This document shows positions 30,635-39,193 of a DNA stretch of 64,000 nucleotides, in pieces. Made by a program: the position numbers and the translations under genes. This DNA comes from CBDCOD01 sp965219665 (lineage in GTDB: Bacteria; Pseudomonadota; Gammaproteobacteria; CAKMZV01), in contig CBDCOD010000024.1 in assembly GCA_965219665.1 (NCBI GenBank), forward strand, positions 1-64,000, written 5' to 3'. Position 1 is the stretch's first letter; each line of letters starts with the position of its first letter. The notes under the pieces are model-generated. The model had not been told where the DNA came from. It did not search any database and was given only the letters and a program-made list of their open reading frames with translations.

Positions 30635-31659
30635 GAGGCAAGCTTCTTGCTGATACTTACGGAAGTACGCACCGTTTCTCCTTCTTGCGAGAGCCCCTGT
30701 GACTGTACTTGCAAGCCATTAACGGACTGCAGCGCTTGTGTCAATTTTTCTGCTTGTGCAACACTCGACAAACGCATTTGTAACTGCATAGTGTAATTAG
30801 CATATTGAATCGCTTCTATTTCTATACCATCCTGCTTACTAATGAGCGGTAGAATCTCTAATAGTAGTGCCGTTAGACTGGTTGACTGCAACTCACTCAC
30901 TGCCTTCAATTTTCTAAATTTTTGTGTCGCCTGTGAACGTATGTTGACAATACGCTTTTCTGCAGGAAAAGTCTTGCGAAACAACTTAGTATTCTGTACT
31001 TTCTGTGCAGAGATTGTCTTCTCTAACCGCTGATTATCTACATAAATCTGTGCTGTTACAAACAGACCTAACAGCACAAGGGCTGCTGCAGACCCACTCC
31101 ATGGAGCCAGCCATTGGCCTACAGATAACTGAGTACTAAATTCACCCTGTAATAAATTCAGTTTGCCCGCTGGTAGTACGGGCTTTTTCAATAGAGCATC
31201 CTCTCCTATTTGCTGACAGTCGCTCCGCTCAAAGCCTGCTAAATGCAATGCGCTATCTAAATTCTGGCTGCCAATAGCAAAACCTTGCCAAGCATCTAAG
31301 CGTACAACCGCATACTCTTCATCCTCGTAATAGGTTGGCTTATCTGGGTTGTGCGGCAGTGCAAAATAATCTGGCAAGATACGACTTACAGAGCCCGAAT
31401 CAACCACTTGATGCATCAATGCAGTGCTACACACCCAAATAACCCATTCAGCACCATCCCTAGCAGCCGCAAAATGCAAATCCTCAATATCATCTGCAAA
31501 ATGCTCTTCTAAAGCGACAGGGGCTAAGCGTAAGGCTTGAGATTGGGTTTTAGCAGGTAAGGTGCAGCGGAATACAGACACATGTCGCGCAGAAATATAG
31601 CCTGCTTGTTCAGCAAGTAACTCAATAGAACTTTTGATAGTTGTCAGTCCTTCATCCAT
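30631..31659 (-). CDS. gspL: Type II secretion protein L (GspL)
   Basis: 342 residues. An N-terminal cytoplasmic actin-like domain (about 1-180) is followed by a membrane helix at about 187-207, a coiled linker and a periplasmic ferredoxin-like domain that ends in SISKKLAS. In the family the cytoplasmic part binds the GspE ATPase, and the periplasmic part pairs with GspM. It overlaps gspK by 8 bases. Identification rests on domain layout and position in the operon. Confidence 0.88.
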   Translation of the reverse strand: MDEGLTTIKSSIELLAEQAGYISARHVSVFRCTLPAKTQSQALRLAPVALEEHFADDIEDLHFAAARDGAEWVIWVCSTALMHQVVDSGSVSRILPDYFALPHNPDKPTYYEDEEYAVVRLDAWQGFAIGSQNLDSALHLAGFERSDCQQIGEDALLKKPVLPAGKLNLLQGEFSTQLSVGQWLAPWSGSAAALVLLGLFVTAQIYVDNQRLEKTISAQKVQNTKLFRKTFPAEKRIVNIRSQATQKFRKLKAVSELQSTSLTALLLEILPLISKQDGIEIEAIQYANYTMQLQMRLSSVAQAEKLTQALQSVNGLQVQSQGLSQEGETVRTSVSISKKLAS

Positions 31660-32638
31660 TGGACCAAGCCCCCAATATACGATAAATTACGCGTATTTGT
31701 GTTGCACTCTTTCGCTGAATAATTGAGACAGCACTTGTTTGTGCGCCATTATAGTTTACACTGAGCTCTAAGCGAAAGAATTGCGTACTCGTATTGATAT
31801 CCGTTGCAGGTAGCCGACTGCTTAATTTAGCATCATCACTTAGGCTATTGATTTGCTGCAGTAGCTCTGCATGACTCTTAAAAGCGTCTTTTTTATTCTG
31901 GCGTTTCCTAATTGCACTGACTATATCTGCATTGAGTGATTCATCCAGCATACCCAAAACGGAGGCATTGGCAAAGTTGGCATTTATGGATGTTCTCAAC
32001 GGCAGCGCAGTCAGGTGCTGGGTCAGTTTGCGGTAATTTGAAGGGGTAACCCCTGCAACAAGCCGCAATTCGGATATATCTGTAAAAGCCTGGTTGGCTG
32101 AGCGATATGGTGGATTTCTGCTTAAATAAAAACTATCCTCTGCCCCTGCCCGGCGCGGATTTGTATCGCTATCTATCCAATCAGCGATAGCCTCAGCCAA
32201 GGAGCCAGGCAACTCTAAATCAATGACGAGACGCTGGAGACGCTCAAATGCCACTTTATCTACCATGCCTTTATCATCCAAAAGATTGTTTATGTTATAT
32301 TTTGCTGTCTCATCTGTGATTTTGCCAGATGCACTACCGCCTTCAATCGGCAATAAAGGAATATGAATAGTCCAATCTTCACCTGGAAAATCTGCTACGC
32401 TTTTACGAGCATCCTTTGCCAAAATGTGCTTCACCCAGTCCTCTATGCTGTAAATGTACAGCAATCCTTGATCTGAACCGATAATGTTGGTGGTGCGGCG
32501 CACCGTGCTATCATAACTCGTCGTTGCCTTAGCAGCAATAATAGCAGCAATAGCGGCAATTAACATGGTGGTAATTAGCGCAACGCCTTTAGCATATTGC
32601 GACTTCTTGTGGGTATGGCTTACCTGTACCATCATCAT
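31652..32638 (-). CDS. gspK: Type II secretion minor pseudopilin GspK
   Basis: 328 residues, the usual length for the largest minor pseudopilin. After a basic leader the prepilin cleavage site is KG followed by VALITTMLIAAIAAI, without the Glu+5 of other pilins, which is typical for GspK. The large globular part contains the helical GspK insertion (SLAEAIADWIDSD). It caps the pseudopilus tip with GspI and GspJ. It overlaps gspJ by 4 bases. Confidence 0.92.
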   Translation of the reverse strand: MMMVQVSHTHKKSQYAKGVALITTMLIAAIAAIIAAKATTSYDSTVRRTTNIIGSDQGLLYIYSIEDWVKHILAKDARKSVADFPGEDWTIHIPLLPIEGGSASGKITDETAKYNINNLLDDKGMVDKVAFERLQRLVIDLELPGSLAEAIADWIDSDTNPRRAGAEDSFYLSRNPPYRSANQAFTDISELRLVAGVTPSNYRKLTQHLTALPLRTSINANFANASVLGMLDESLNADIVSAIRKRQNKKDAFKSHAELLQQINSLSDDAKLSSRLPATDINTSTQFFRLELSVNYNGAQTSAVSIIQRKSATQIRVIYRILGAWSNG

Positions 32639-33285
32639 TTCAAGGGAGACTCTATAATTGGAAATAAATGCGTATATTCTGTAGTATTCGTCAAAATAAC
32701 GGTCACCTCTATCGCCCGTGGCAGTTGAGTTACATCGGTCGTTTTTGCCCCCCAGCTACTGGACCATGCTTGATTATCCGATAAAAAACGTATCTTGAAT
32801 TCATCAACATCTCGTAGCATAGGTGTGCGACGAGGCACAGCGCTCAATGCTCTATCTAACGCTGTGTACGTTAAGCGATAAATAATTTCACCTTCTAATA
32901 AATAGCCTACCCGACTAAAGCGACTACGCCGAAAAAGCGCATCATCATCTGCAAAATATGGAATTGCGCTACCTACCCGACTAAATTCAATGTGCTGATT
33001 ATCCGAGTCAAATGTAAGTGCTGCTTCTGCTTTTCCCGTATTGTCTCTAACTCTGCGCGGCACTATCTGATAAAAGTCGCGCGCCATAACCAATAAGGCG
33101 CGCTCAATGTCTTCTTTTTGCACTTGTGCTTCTTGTTGTACCTTCTGAAACTGAATAATATTGCTCAGCCCCCCGTAGCCCATTGCCGCTAAAATAGAAA
33201 ACAATCCAATGGCCACCAACAGCTCAACCAATGTAAAGCCACGCATATTAATTCTGTTATTATACTTCCTACGAATCCTACTCAT
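32635..33285 (-). CDS. gspJ: Type II secretion minor pseudopilin GspJ
   Basis: 216 residues. The prepilin peptidase site is RG/FTLVELLVAIGLFSI at about 15-30, with Glu at +5, followed by the GspJ segments RALLVMARDFYQIVPR and the C-terminal EVTVIL. It is part of the tip complex of the pseudopilus. Start and gspI stop share a base (TAATG), indicating coupled translation. Confidence 0.92.
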   Translation of the reverse strand: MSRIRRKYNNRINMRGFTLVELLVAIGLFSILAAMGYGGLSNIIQFQKVQQEAQVQKEDIERALLVMARDFYQIVPRRVRDNTGKAEAALTFDSDNQHIEFSRVGSAIPYFADDDALFRRSRFSRVGYLLEGEIIYRLTYTALDRALSAVPRRTPMLRDVDEFKIRFLSDNQAWSSSWGAKTTDVTQLPRAIEVTVILTNTTEYTHLFPIIESPLK

Positions 33286-33671
33286 TACAGCGGCTTGCTT
33301 TGAAAGATTAAAACAGAGGCGTCTGCATCCTTACTTCCCGGAGCGAACACCTTTATCAATACACGGCGCACATTTTTATCTGCCGTATTGCTCGTTTGAG
33401 CCTCCCATTTCCAATCCGCACCTCCCACTTTGGTGGTGTCCTCTTTCTTTCCAGTAGAGGGCCATATTTTCAATACTTTATATTGCCCTGCCACGTGCAT
33501 AGCAACACGGTGCGCATGAAAACGATCCCTTGATTGACCAAGTTGAAAGCTGCTTTGATTGACACTGCTCAACACAGCACCTAAAGAAAACGCCAATAAA
33601 ACCAACGCAACCATGACTTCAATCAGTGTAAAGCCATATGCTGCTATTTTGTTGCTTTTTGTCTCAATCAT
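33285..33671 (-). CDS. gspI: Type II secretion minor pseudopilin GspI
   Basis: 128 residues. The prepilin site YG/FTLIEVMVALVLLAFSLG at about 12-30 and the short domain are typical of GspI, which nucleates the tip complex. It sits two bases after gspH and shares a base with gspJ. Confidence 0.9.
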   Translation of the reverse strand: MIETKSNKIAAYGFTLIEVMVALVLLAFSLGAVLSSVNQSSFQLGQSRDRFHAHRVAMHVAGQYKVLKIWPSTGKKEDTTKVGGADWKWEAQTSNTADKNVRRVLIKVFAPGSKDADASVLIFQSKPL

Positions 33672-33673
33672 GC

Positions 33674-34207
33674 TTAGAAATTGGAGCGAAATTCCTCTAA
33701 TTTGGCACGGCCGAGCAAATCACTGGTTAACTCAAACAGCACACTCTCTGAGCGTTCTACACTGCTTCGGGGAACCGTTAATTTAAATTCGGTCATTTCT
33801 GCCGTCGGCAAAAAGACCACCTGTGGAAAGTAAACATCTTCATCTTCAATATCTGGTAAGCGTACAAAACGCTCCTCCACATACAACTGTGCTGCTATCA
33901 AATCTATTTCTACCTCTCCTATAGAGTCTTTTTGCCATTGTTTATCTTTAATAATCACAAAAATGTAGCGATCTTGAAAGAAAACAATGCCAATAGGAAC
34001 GCCACCTAATAGAGCGCGTTCCTGCGCCACGCTTATCTTGCTTTGTAGGTTTTGCATAGACTCTCTGGTCTCACGAAATGGAGGAGGGGTATAAGAAATA
34101 ATAGCTGTACCCGCAATGATGCCAATCAATGCAAAAACAACTAACAGCTCCATCAAGGTAAAACCGTGGTGCTGATAATTATCGCTGGGGAGCGTGCGCT
34201 TTGACAT
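33674..34207 (-). CDS. gspH: Type II secretion minor pseudopilin GspH
   Basis: 177 residues. The prepilin site HG/FTLMELLVVFALIGIIAG lies at about 14-32. The beta-rich domain with AQERALLGGVPIGIVFF fits the GspH family. It is the first gene of the visible gsp operon; gspC, D, E, F and G are not upstream, where coaX and birA lie instead. Confidence 0.88.
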   Translation of the reverse strand: MSKRTLPSDNYQHHGFTLMELLVVFALIGIIAGTAIISYTPPPFRETRESMQNLQSKISVAQERALLGGVPIGIVFFQDRYIFVIIKDKQWQKDSIGEVEIDLIAAQLYVEERFVRLPDIEDEDVYFPQVVFLPTAEMTEFKLTVPRSSVERSESVLFELTSDLLGRAKLEEFRSNF

Positions 34208-34285
34208 AGTGTTTTATGATTATTGTGGTGTTTCGTCTTAGGCGAGCTTACTGCTCACTCTCAATGATAACGGTATTTTAAGTAT

Positions 34286-35017
34286 CTACCCGCTTGTATA
34301 CTGCATATATTGCTGATAAAAAACGATGCCTTGATGTATCAACAAAGGTTCATGAAAGCATGAGACACTCGCGGAAAGATTTTGCAGCGCCTCCTTTAAC
34401 AGAGGTGCTCCTCCACCCGTCAAAATAACAGGGTAATTATAACTCCCCGCTACCCATTGAATAAGTGCAGTCTTCTCTAATAAAAGCCCTTTATTTATGC
34501 AGCTTTTTGTATTATTTCCTGTAATTTTTTCCCAAGAAACAGGGGCCAGTTCAACATGCTGTATTTGATCAGCCTGCTGTAACGCCTGAGCAGACAATGC
34601 AAAACCGGGCACAATCCAGCCACCGCAGTGCTTTAATATTTTCTTATTAGAAGGTTCTATTATATCTATTGTCGCCGCGCTACCTATATCAACCACAATA
34701 GCTGGGCAAGCATGTTGGTTCGCTCCCAACATGGCAAAATAGCGATCAATGCCTAATATAGCATGTCCTAAGTATGCTGACTCTATGAGGAACGTAGGTT
34801 GGTTAAGCCAGTGCTGTTTGATCTTATATTGGGACAGCTCCCTAAAAATCTGGGTATTTTTATCTGCATCCAGCACACTGGCGATAAGTACTTCCTCACC
34901 AAAAGCCGCAAGGTACTTAACCAGTTTATCTGTGCTTATACGCTCTAAAGAGCTATACTGGCCTGCTGCATACTGTGCGCATTTAGCGCTGCTATTGCCA
35001 ATGTCTACGATAATCAC
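34286..35017 (-). CDS. coaX: Type III pantothenate kinase CoaX
   Basis: 243 residues. It catalyses the first step of coenzyme A synthesis and belongs to the type III family that differs from CoaA. The ASKHA-fold motifs are visible: DIGNSS near the N-terminus, GIDRYFAMLGA, VVDIGSAATID, GGWIVPGF and LTGGGAPLL. It overlaps birA by 4 bases, the common birA-coaX pair. Confidence 0.93.
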   Translation of the reverse strand: MIIVDIGNSSAKCAQYAAGQYSSLERISTDKLVKYLAAFGEEVLIASVLDADKNTQIFRELSQYKIKQHWLNQPTFLIESAYLGHAILGIDRYFAMLGANQHACPAIVVDIGSAATIDIIEPSNKKILKHCGGWIVPGFALSAQALQQADQIQHVELAPVSWEKITGNNTKSCINKGLLLEKTALIQWVAGSYNYPVILTGGGAPLLKEALQNLSASVSCFHEPLLIHQGIVFYQQYMQYTSG

Positions 35018-35751
35018 AGGCGACCCTGCTCTTTGATGTTATCCATAAGTACAATGTGGCTTGCCTGTGGAAAGGCCTTCATTGTCCCTTTTTGATCAAC
35101 CAAAAGCGCACCCGTAGTATCTATACCTCTAACCACACCCGTATGTAATACATTCCCGTGCATAAACTGAACAGAATATCCCTGCAAAATGTCTACTTGC
35201 ATAAAGCGCTGTACACAAAGCTCTGAGCCCATCGCGGCGGCTGTTGCTGCTGCCGCGCGCGCCAGAATAATCTCAATCTCCTGCGCTGTCGCCCGAAAGT
35301 TTGGCTTACTTTGCCTGTTTATCCCTACACCCACAATCGTACGCCACTGTGACCTCTTTTCTACTTCTATCAAAATACCCCCTATTTTTTGCACTGTACA
35401 GCCTTGGGTTATAACTATATCATTAGGCCACTTAAGCCACAGCCGGTCCAAACATAGCGGCTGTAGCCACTCTATAATTGTATAGCCAACCACAAGCGAT
35501 AGCCCTATAGGAGGACGTTCATCAGTGCTCTTTATATACGAAAAAAGTACATCACCTGGTAGAGAACTCCATTGATTGTCTCTTCTTCCTCTGCCTGCTA
35601 TTTGACGCTGAGCAACAACTAAATGATTCAGCAGGTTGCTTTGCTGTGACCATGTATTACTCGAATCCACACAGTCTAAAAGCGTCATGTCAACCAAGAG
35701 ACCACAACTACGCAACGCCTGCTTAAGGTCTATTTGACTTATAATGCCCAC
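35014..35751 (-). CDS. birA: Biotin-acetyl-CoA-carboxylase ligase BirA, catalytic form
   Basis: 245 residues. Biotin-protein ligase motifs are GRGRRDNQWSS, KWPNDI, KIGGILIE and VGVGIN, followed by a small C-terminal SH3-like domain. There is no N-terminal winged-helix domain, so this is the monofunctional form that does not repress the bio operon. It is divergent from gshA. Confidence 0.93.
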   Translation of the reverse strand: MGIISQIDLKQALRSCGLLVDMTLLDCVDSSNTWSQQSNLLNHLVVAQRQIAGRGRRDNQWSSLPGDVLFSYIKSTDERPPIGLSLVVGYTIIEWLQPLCLDRLWLKWPNDIVITQGCTVQKIGGILIEVEKRSQWRTIVGVGINRQSKPNFRATAQEIEIILARAAAATAAAMGSELCVQRFMQVDILQGYSVQFMHGNVLHTGVVRGIDTTGALLVDQKGTMKAFPQASHIVLMDNIKEQGRL

Positions 35752-35849
35752 TTGTCCCGATAATTAATTTTTGCATTAGGTGATTCTAACGTATGCATAA
35801 GGCATGAACGGTGCGAAAAAATCCAGTTTATACGAAATAAGCAGGCATT

Positions 35850-35878
35850 TTGACTGCACGTCTATCCAGTGGATAGCA
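35850..35878 (+). promoter_or_regulatory. Possible gshA promoter with internal palindrome
   Basis: TTGACT (35850-35855) is followed at 17 bases by a weak ATAGCA. The spacer carries a perfect palindrome CTATCC-AGT-GGATAG (35862-35876) overlapping the -10, a plausible operator. The -35 is good and the -10 poor. Confidence 0.35.
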
Positions 35879-35926
35879 CAATGCTAAACCATAGAGCCTC
35901 TTAATGTTTTTTCCATAAATTGAACT

Positions 35927-37222
35927 ATGAATACCCCCAGCGTTCCCAATCTGGTCACCAGCTTAAATGGCCCCCTCCTTGAATTAGAGCGTGTTTTTCT
36001 TGAGCGCCGTTTTGATATTGAGTGTTGGTTTCACCAGCAGTGGCTCAAAACACCTGCCCCTTTTTATTCCTCTGTTGATCTACGCAATGCAGGATTTAAG
36101 CTTTCTCCTGTAGATACTAACCTCTTCCCTGCAGGGTTCAACAATTTACATGCAGATTCTGATTTATTGAGCCTGCCTGCAATCGAAACTGCTATATTAC
36201 GATACTGTCAAACCGCAACACAAGTACTTATCATTGCCGAAGCACATACTCGTAATATAAATTATTTTGAGCACCTATATCGCCTAAAAACTTTAATCGC
36301 CAAAGCAGGCTTTCGTGTGGAGATTGGTCACCTATTGTCTAACCACGCTTTAGAACATGCGCTGCAGAATGGAGAGACACTAAAATTACTACCTGTTCAG
36401 CGAACAGGAAATCGCATATTTACCGGTAAAGACTTTTTCCCGTGTGCAGTAGTGCTCAATAACGACCTTTCCTCAGGTGCTCCTAAGGTGCTGCAAGACT
36501 TAGAAGAACAATACCTTATTCCACCCTTAGCTTTGGGTTGGCACAACCGCTCTAAACAAGATAATTTAGATGCCTACGATACAGTCTCCACCGATTTTGC
36601 TCACATGTTGGGTATTGACCCTTGGTTAATTGGAACGCTACATTCCAATCAACAAGTGAATATTGATTTTACCGATGCAACAAAAACCGAATTTTTGCAA
36701 GATCAAGTTTCTCAACTTTTAATCGCTATTGGCAACAAATACAAACAATATAACATCAAAGAAAAGCCTTTTTTGATGATGAAAGCCTCTGCTGGAACCT
36801 ATGGTATGGGTGTTATTCCTATTCAGGATGCACGGCATATCACTGCCCTTAATCGTAAACAGCGCAATAAAATGAAAGTGGGGAAAGAAGGTATAGCCAT
36901 CTCTCAGGTTATCTTGCAGGAGGGTGTACACACGTCTGAAGAGTTCAATAATGCCGTTGCTGAACCTGTGGTTTATATGATTGATCACTTTGTTGTTGGT
37001 GGCTTCTATCGTATCCACAAAAATAAAGCAAAGGATGAAAACCTAAATGCACCTGGAATGCACTTTAGTCCATTAGCACTCGCTGAGTCTTTAATGAACC
37101 CTAAAACAGAGTGTGGCTGCGATGACATCCCTAACCGCTTCTATGCTTACGGAGTCATTGCTCGAGTGGCGGCGGCGGCTGCTGCGCTGGAAATTGTAGA
37201 GAATAAGGATAATGCTGCCTAA
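35927..37222 (+). CDS. gshA: Glutamate-cysteine ligase, proteobacterial GshA type
   Basis: 431 residues. I recognise the proteobacterial GshA family (distinct from the E. coli enzyme) by DLRNAGFKLSPVDTNLFPAGFNNL near residue 55 (quoted in part: LSPVDTNLFPAGFNN), MMKASAGTYGMGV, and the C-terminal NRFYAYGVIARVAAAAAA. It makes gamma-glutamylcysteine, the first step of glutathione synthesis. gshB follows after 35 bases. Together with gor at 58.8 kb this completes a glutathione cycle. Confidence 0.9.
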   Translation: MNTPSVPNLVTSLNGPLLELERVFLERRFDIECWFHQQWLKTPAPFYSSVDLRNAGFKLSPVDTNLFPAGFNNLHADSDLLSLPAIETAILRYCQTATQVLIIAEAHTRNINYFEHLYRLKTLIAKAGFRVEIGHLLSNHALEHALQNGETLKLLPVQRTGNRIFTGKDFFPCAVVLNNDLSSGAPKVLQDLEEQYLIPPLALGWHNRSKQDNLDAYDTVSTDFAHMLGIDPWLIGTLHSNQQVNIDFTDATKTEFLQDQVSQLLIAIGNKYKQYNIKEKPFLMMKASAGTYGMGVIPIQDARHITALNRKQRNKMKVGKEGIAISQVILQEGVHTSEEFNNAVAEPVVYMIDHFVVGGFYRIHKNKAKDENLNAPGMHFSPLALAESLMNPKTECGCDDIPNRFYAYGVIARVAAAAAALEIVENKDNAA

Positions 37223-37257
37223 ATACGAAAAAATATTCGAAAAAACACGAAATATCC

Positions 37258-38196
37258 ATGAAAATAGCCTTTACTATCAACCAGCCTGAACAGCTCAATA
37301 TAGACAAGGACACCTCCTTAGGTCTGTTGTTTGCTGCCTATAAGTTAGGCTATACCTGCTTCATTGTCGAGCCACAGAATTTGTCTATTCAAAACAATAA
37401 AACCTACGGACAATTTAGGGAAGTTACCTTTTCAGGGCCAGTTATCAGCGAGCCAATAATGGGAAATCCTCAATACAAACCTTGCGCAGAAATACATGCC
37501 TTTTTTGCGCGCCATGACCCCCCGTTTGACCAAAATTATTTATACTCCACATATTTATTAGATTGTATTAAAGCGGAAGGGGTACGTGTTTTTAATGATC
37601 CTACAGCTATCCGAGCTTGCAACGAAAAACTGTTTTCTCTGCAATTTCCTCAATGGATACCGCCACACTGTGTTTCATCAAATAGCGCCGAAATTAACAA
37701 CTTTATACACACTTTCAAGGAAGTTATTCTAAAGCCATTAAATGGAATGGGAGGGCAATCTATTTTTCGTGTACAGGAACATGATCCCAATATATCCGTG
37801 ATTATAGAAACGCTAACCCAATATGGCCGCACCCCAATTATGGCACAGCAATTTATCCCTGAGGTGCGAGCTGGCGATAAGCGTATCCTCATCGTACAAG
37901 GCTCAATCGTACCATACTGCTTGGCACGCATACCAGCACACAATGAAATCCGCGGAAATCTTGCCGCAGGCGGGCGTGGTGTTGCTCAGCCACTGAGCGA
38001 AAGAGATTATGCCATAGCTGAAAACATTGCGCCTACTCTACAAGAAATGGGATTAGTCTTTGTCGGATTAGATGTAATCGGTGACTATCTAACCGAAATA
38101 AATGTAACCAGCCCAACCTGTATGCGCGAAATTGAGCGTGACTGTAAATTAGACATTGCCATACCATTCATCAAGCAAACACTACAACCCCTCTAA
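37258..38196 (+). CDS. gshB: Glutathione synthetase GshB
   Basis: 312 residues, normal length. It is an ATP-grasp ligase that joins gamma-glutamylcysteine and glycine. It shows the N-terminal MKIAFTINQPEQLNIDKDTS type start, VFNDPTAIRACNEKL, KPLNGMGGQSIF (nucleotide loop), and C-terminal GLDVIGDYLTEINVTSPT with the magnesium ligands. It forms an operon with gshA. Confidence 0.95.
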   Translation: MKIAFTINQPEQLNIDKDTSLGLLFAAYKLGYTCFIVEPQNLSIQNNKTYGQFREVTFSGPVISEPIMGNPQYKPCAEIHAFFARHDPPFDQNYLYSTYLLDCIKAEGVRVFNDPTAIRACNEKLFSLQFPQWIPPHCVSSNSAEINNFIHTFKEVILKPLNGMGGQSIFRVQEHDPNISVIIETLTQYGRTPIMAQQFIPEVRAGDKRILIVQGSIVPYCLARIPAHNEIRGNLAAGGRGVAQPLSERDYAIAENIAPTLQEMGLVFVGLDVIGDYLTEINVTSPTCMREIERDCKLDIAIPFIKQTLQPL

Positions 38197-38551
38197 ACGC
38201 CGCCAAACATCAGCGCATCATTAATGCAGTTGTGATTTTTAGCATTGACCACTATATTGGCAACTTAAAACTCAGGCGAGTTTCAAAAGGAACTGCCCAA
38301 TATACCATCCTCAACACACCTACGGCATGCAAAATTACTGGTTGGAACGAACGAGCCGCACACGATAACTGACAAAACATAATGAGTTGAGTTTTAGAGC
38401 TATGCTACGCAGCGTAGTGCAACAGCGTTTGGGGCAAGTCTCTTTTGAGTTTGAACCACACTGGTCGCGGACGAGCCTACTCGACAGCCCGTAGGCTAAT
38501 TTTATGAGGGCAGATTAGGTGTACGGCTTATGAGGGTCTGAACAAGTAAAC
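38197..38551. other. 355-base stretch without a recognisable gene
   Basis: No ORF of useful length. It contains two hairpins, CTACG-CAG-CGTAG (38405-38417) and GCCTAC-N10-GTAGGC (38475-38496, followed by TAATTTT), and two near-copies of TATGAGGG (about 38503 and 38530). It may be a remnant gene or a small RNA locus; nothing is identified. Confidence 0.4.
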
Positions 38552-39100
38552 CTATAATGCGATGCAGGGCGTATAGTCTGTACCTTGCGCATAGGTTGTT
38601 GCTTCTCCTGCTATTTGCATCGCTCCGCCCTGTGGGGTGCCATCATCTAATCGTATATCTAAGATTTGTGCCACTTCACCATCTATACTATCTAAACAGA
38701 GTGCATGGCGGCTGAGGGTCGTGTTTGATTCAAAACGATAGACATCTCCCCAAGGATGTTGCGGAGCATTGGCGCCGGCACCGTTAATCAGTCCTGCCGC
38801 CCGAAGGTGCATCCATACATTGTCCTCTTCTGCTTCTTCAATAGTTGCATCACCATCTCCATTCGTTTCCGTAGTGCCGAAACGAGCGTCTGCCTGATTA
38901 TCATCACCTGGTGGATTTAGGTAGCGGTTCTGATACACTAAAAAAGCAGAGCTCATGTTCTGAATACTCTGCTGAGCATTATTGATTCTGGCATCTTCCA
39001 AAAAAGCCAGCCCGCGAATAATACCCCCTGTTAAAACCCCTATAACAATGAGAACAATTGCAATTTCTATTAAAGAGAAGCCACGCTGTGGTTTGCTCAT
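38552..39100 (-). CDS. Pseudopilin-like protein, GspG/PilE-type N-terminus
   Basis: 182 residues. The prepilin peptidase site is RG/FSLIEIAIVLIVIGVLTGG at about 6-25, with Glu+5. The domain holds NPPGDDNQADARFG and a stretch of acidic residues (about 85-95), followed by WGDVYRFES. It is a type II secretion/type IV pilin-like subunit. It could be a major pseudopilin (GspG-like), but it lacks the close match and the usual length of about 140 residues. It stands alone, some 4 kb from the gsp operon. Confidence 0.75.
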   Translation of the reverse strand: MSKPQRGFSLIEIAIVLIVIGVLTGGIIRGLAFLEDARINNAQQSIQNMSSAFLVYQNRYLNPPGDDNQADARFGTTETNGDGDATIEEAEEDNVWMHLRAAGLINGAGANAPQHPWGDVYRFESNTTLSRHALCLDSIDGEVAQILDIRLDDGTPQGGAMQIAGEATTYAQGTDYTPCIAL

Positions 39101-39193
39101 ATCTACGCTCCAATATGTAGTTGATGAGCGTAGTGTATGTTGCTAAACTGGACAGAACTGCTACTGAATGTGTTGGACTATAGACAGAGTATG

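Noticed and set aside
38391..38406. CRISPR repeat-like GTTTTAGAGCTATGCT
   Set aside because: Single copy, no spacer array, no anti-repeat, no cas genes in the window. Best read as coincidence.
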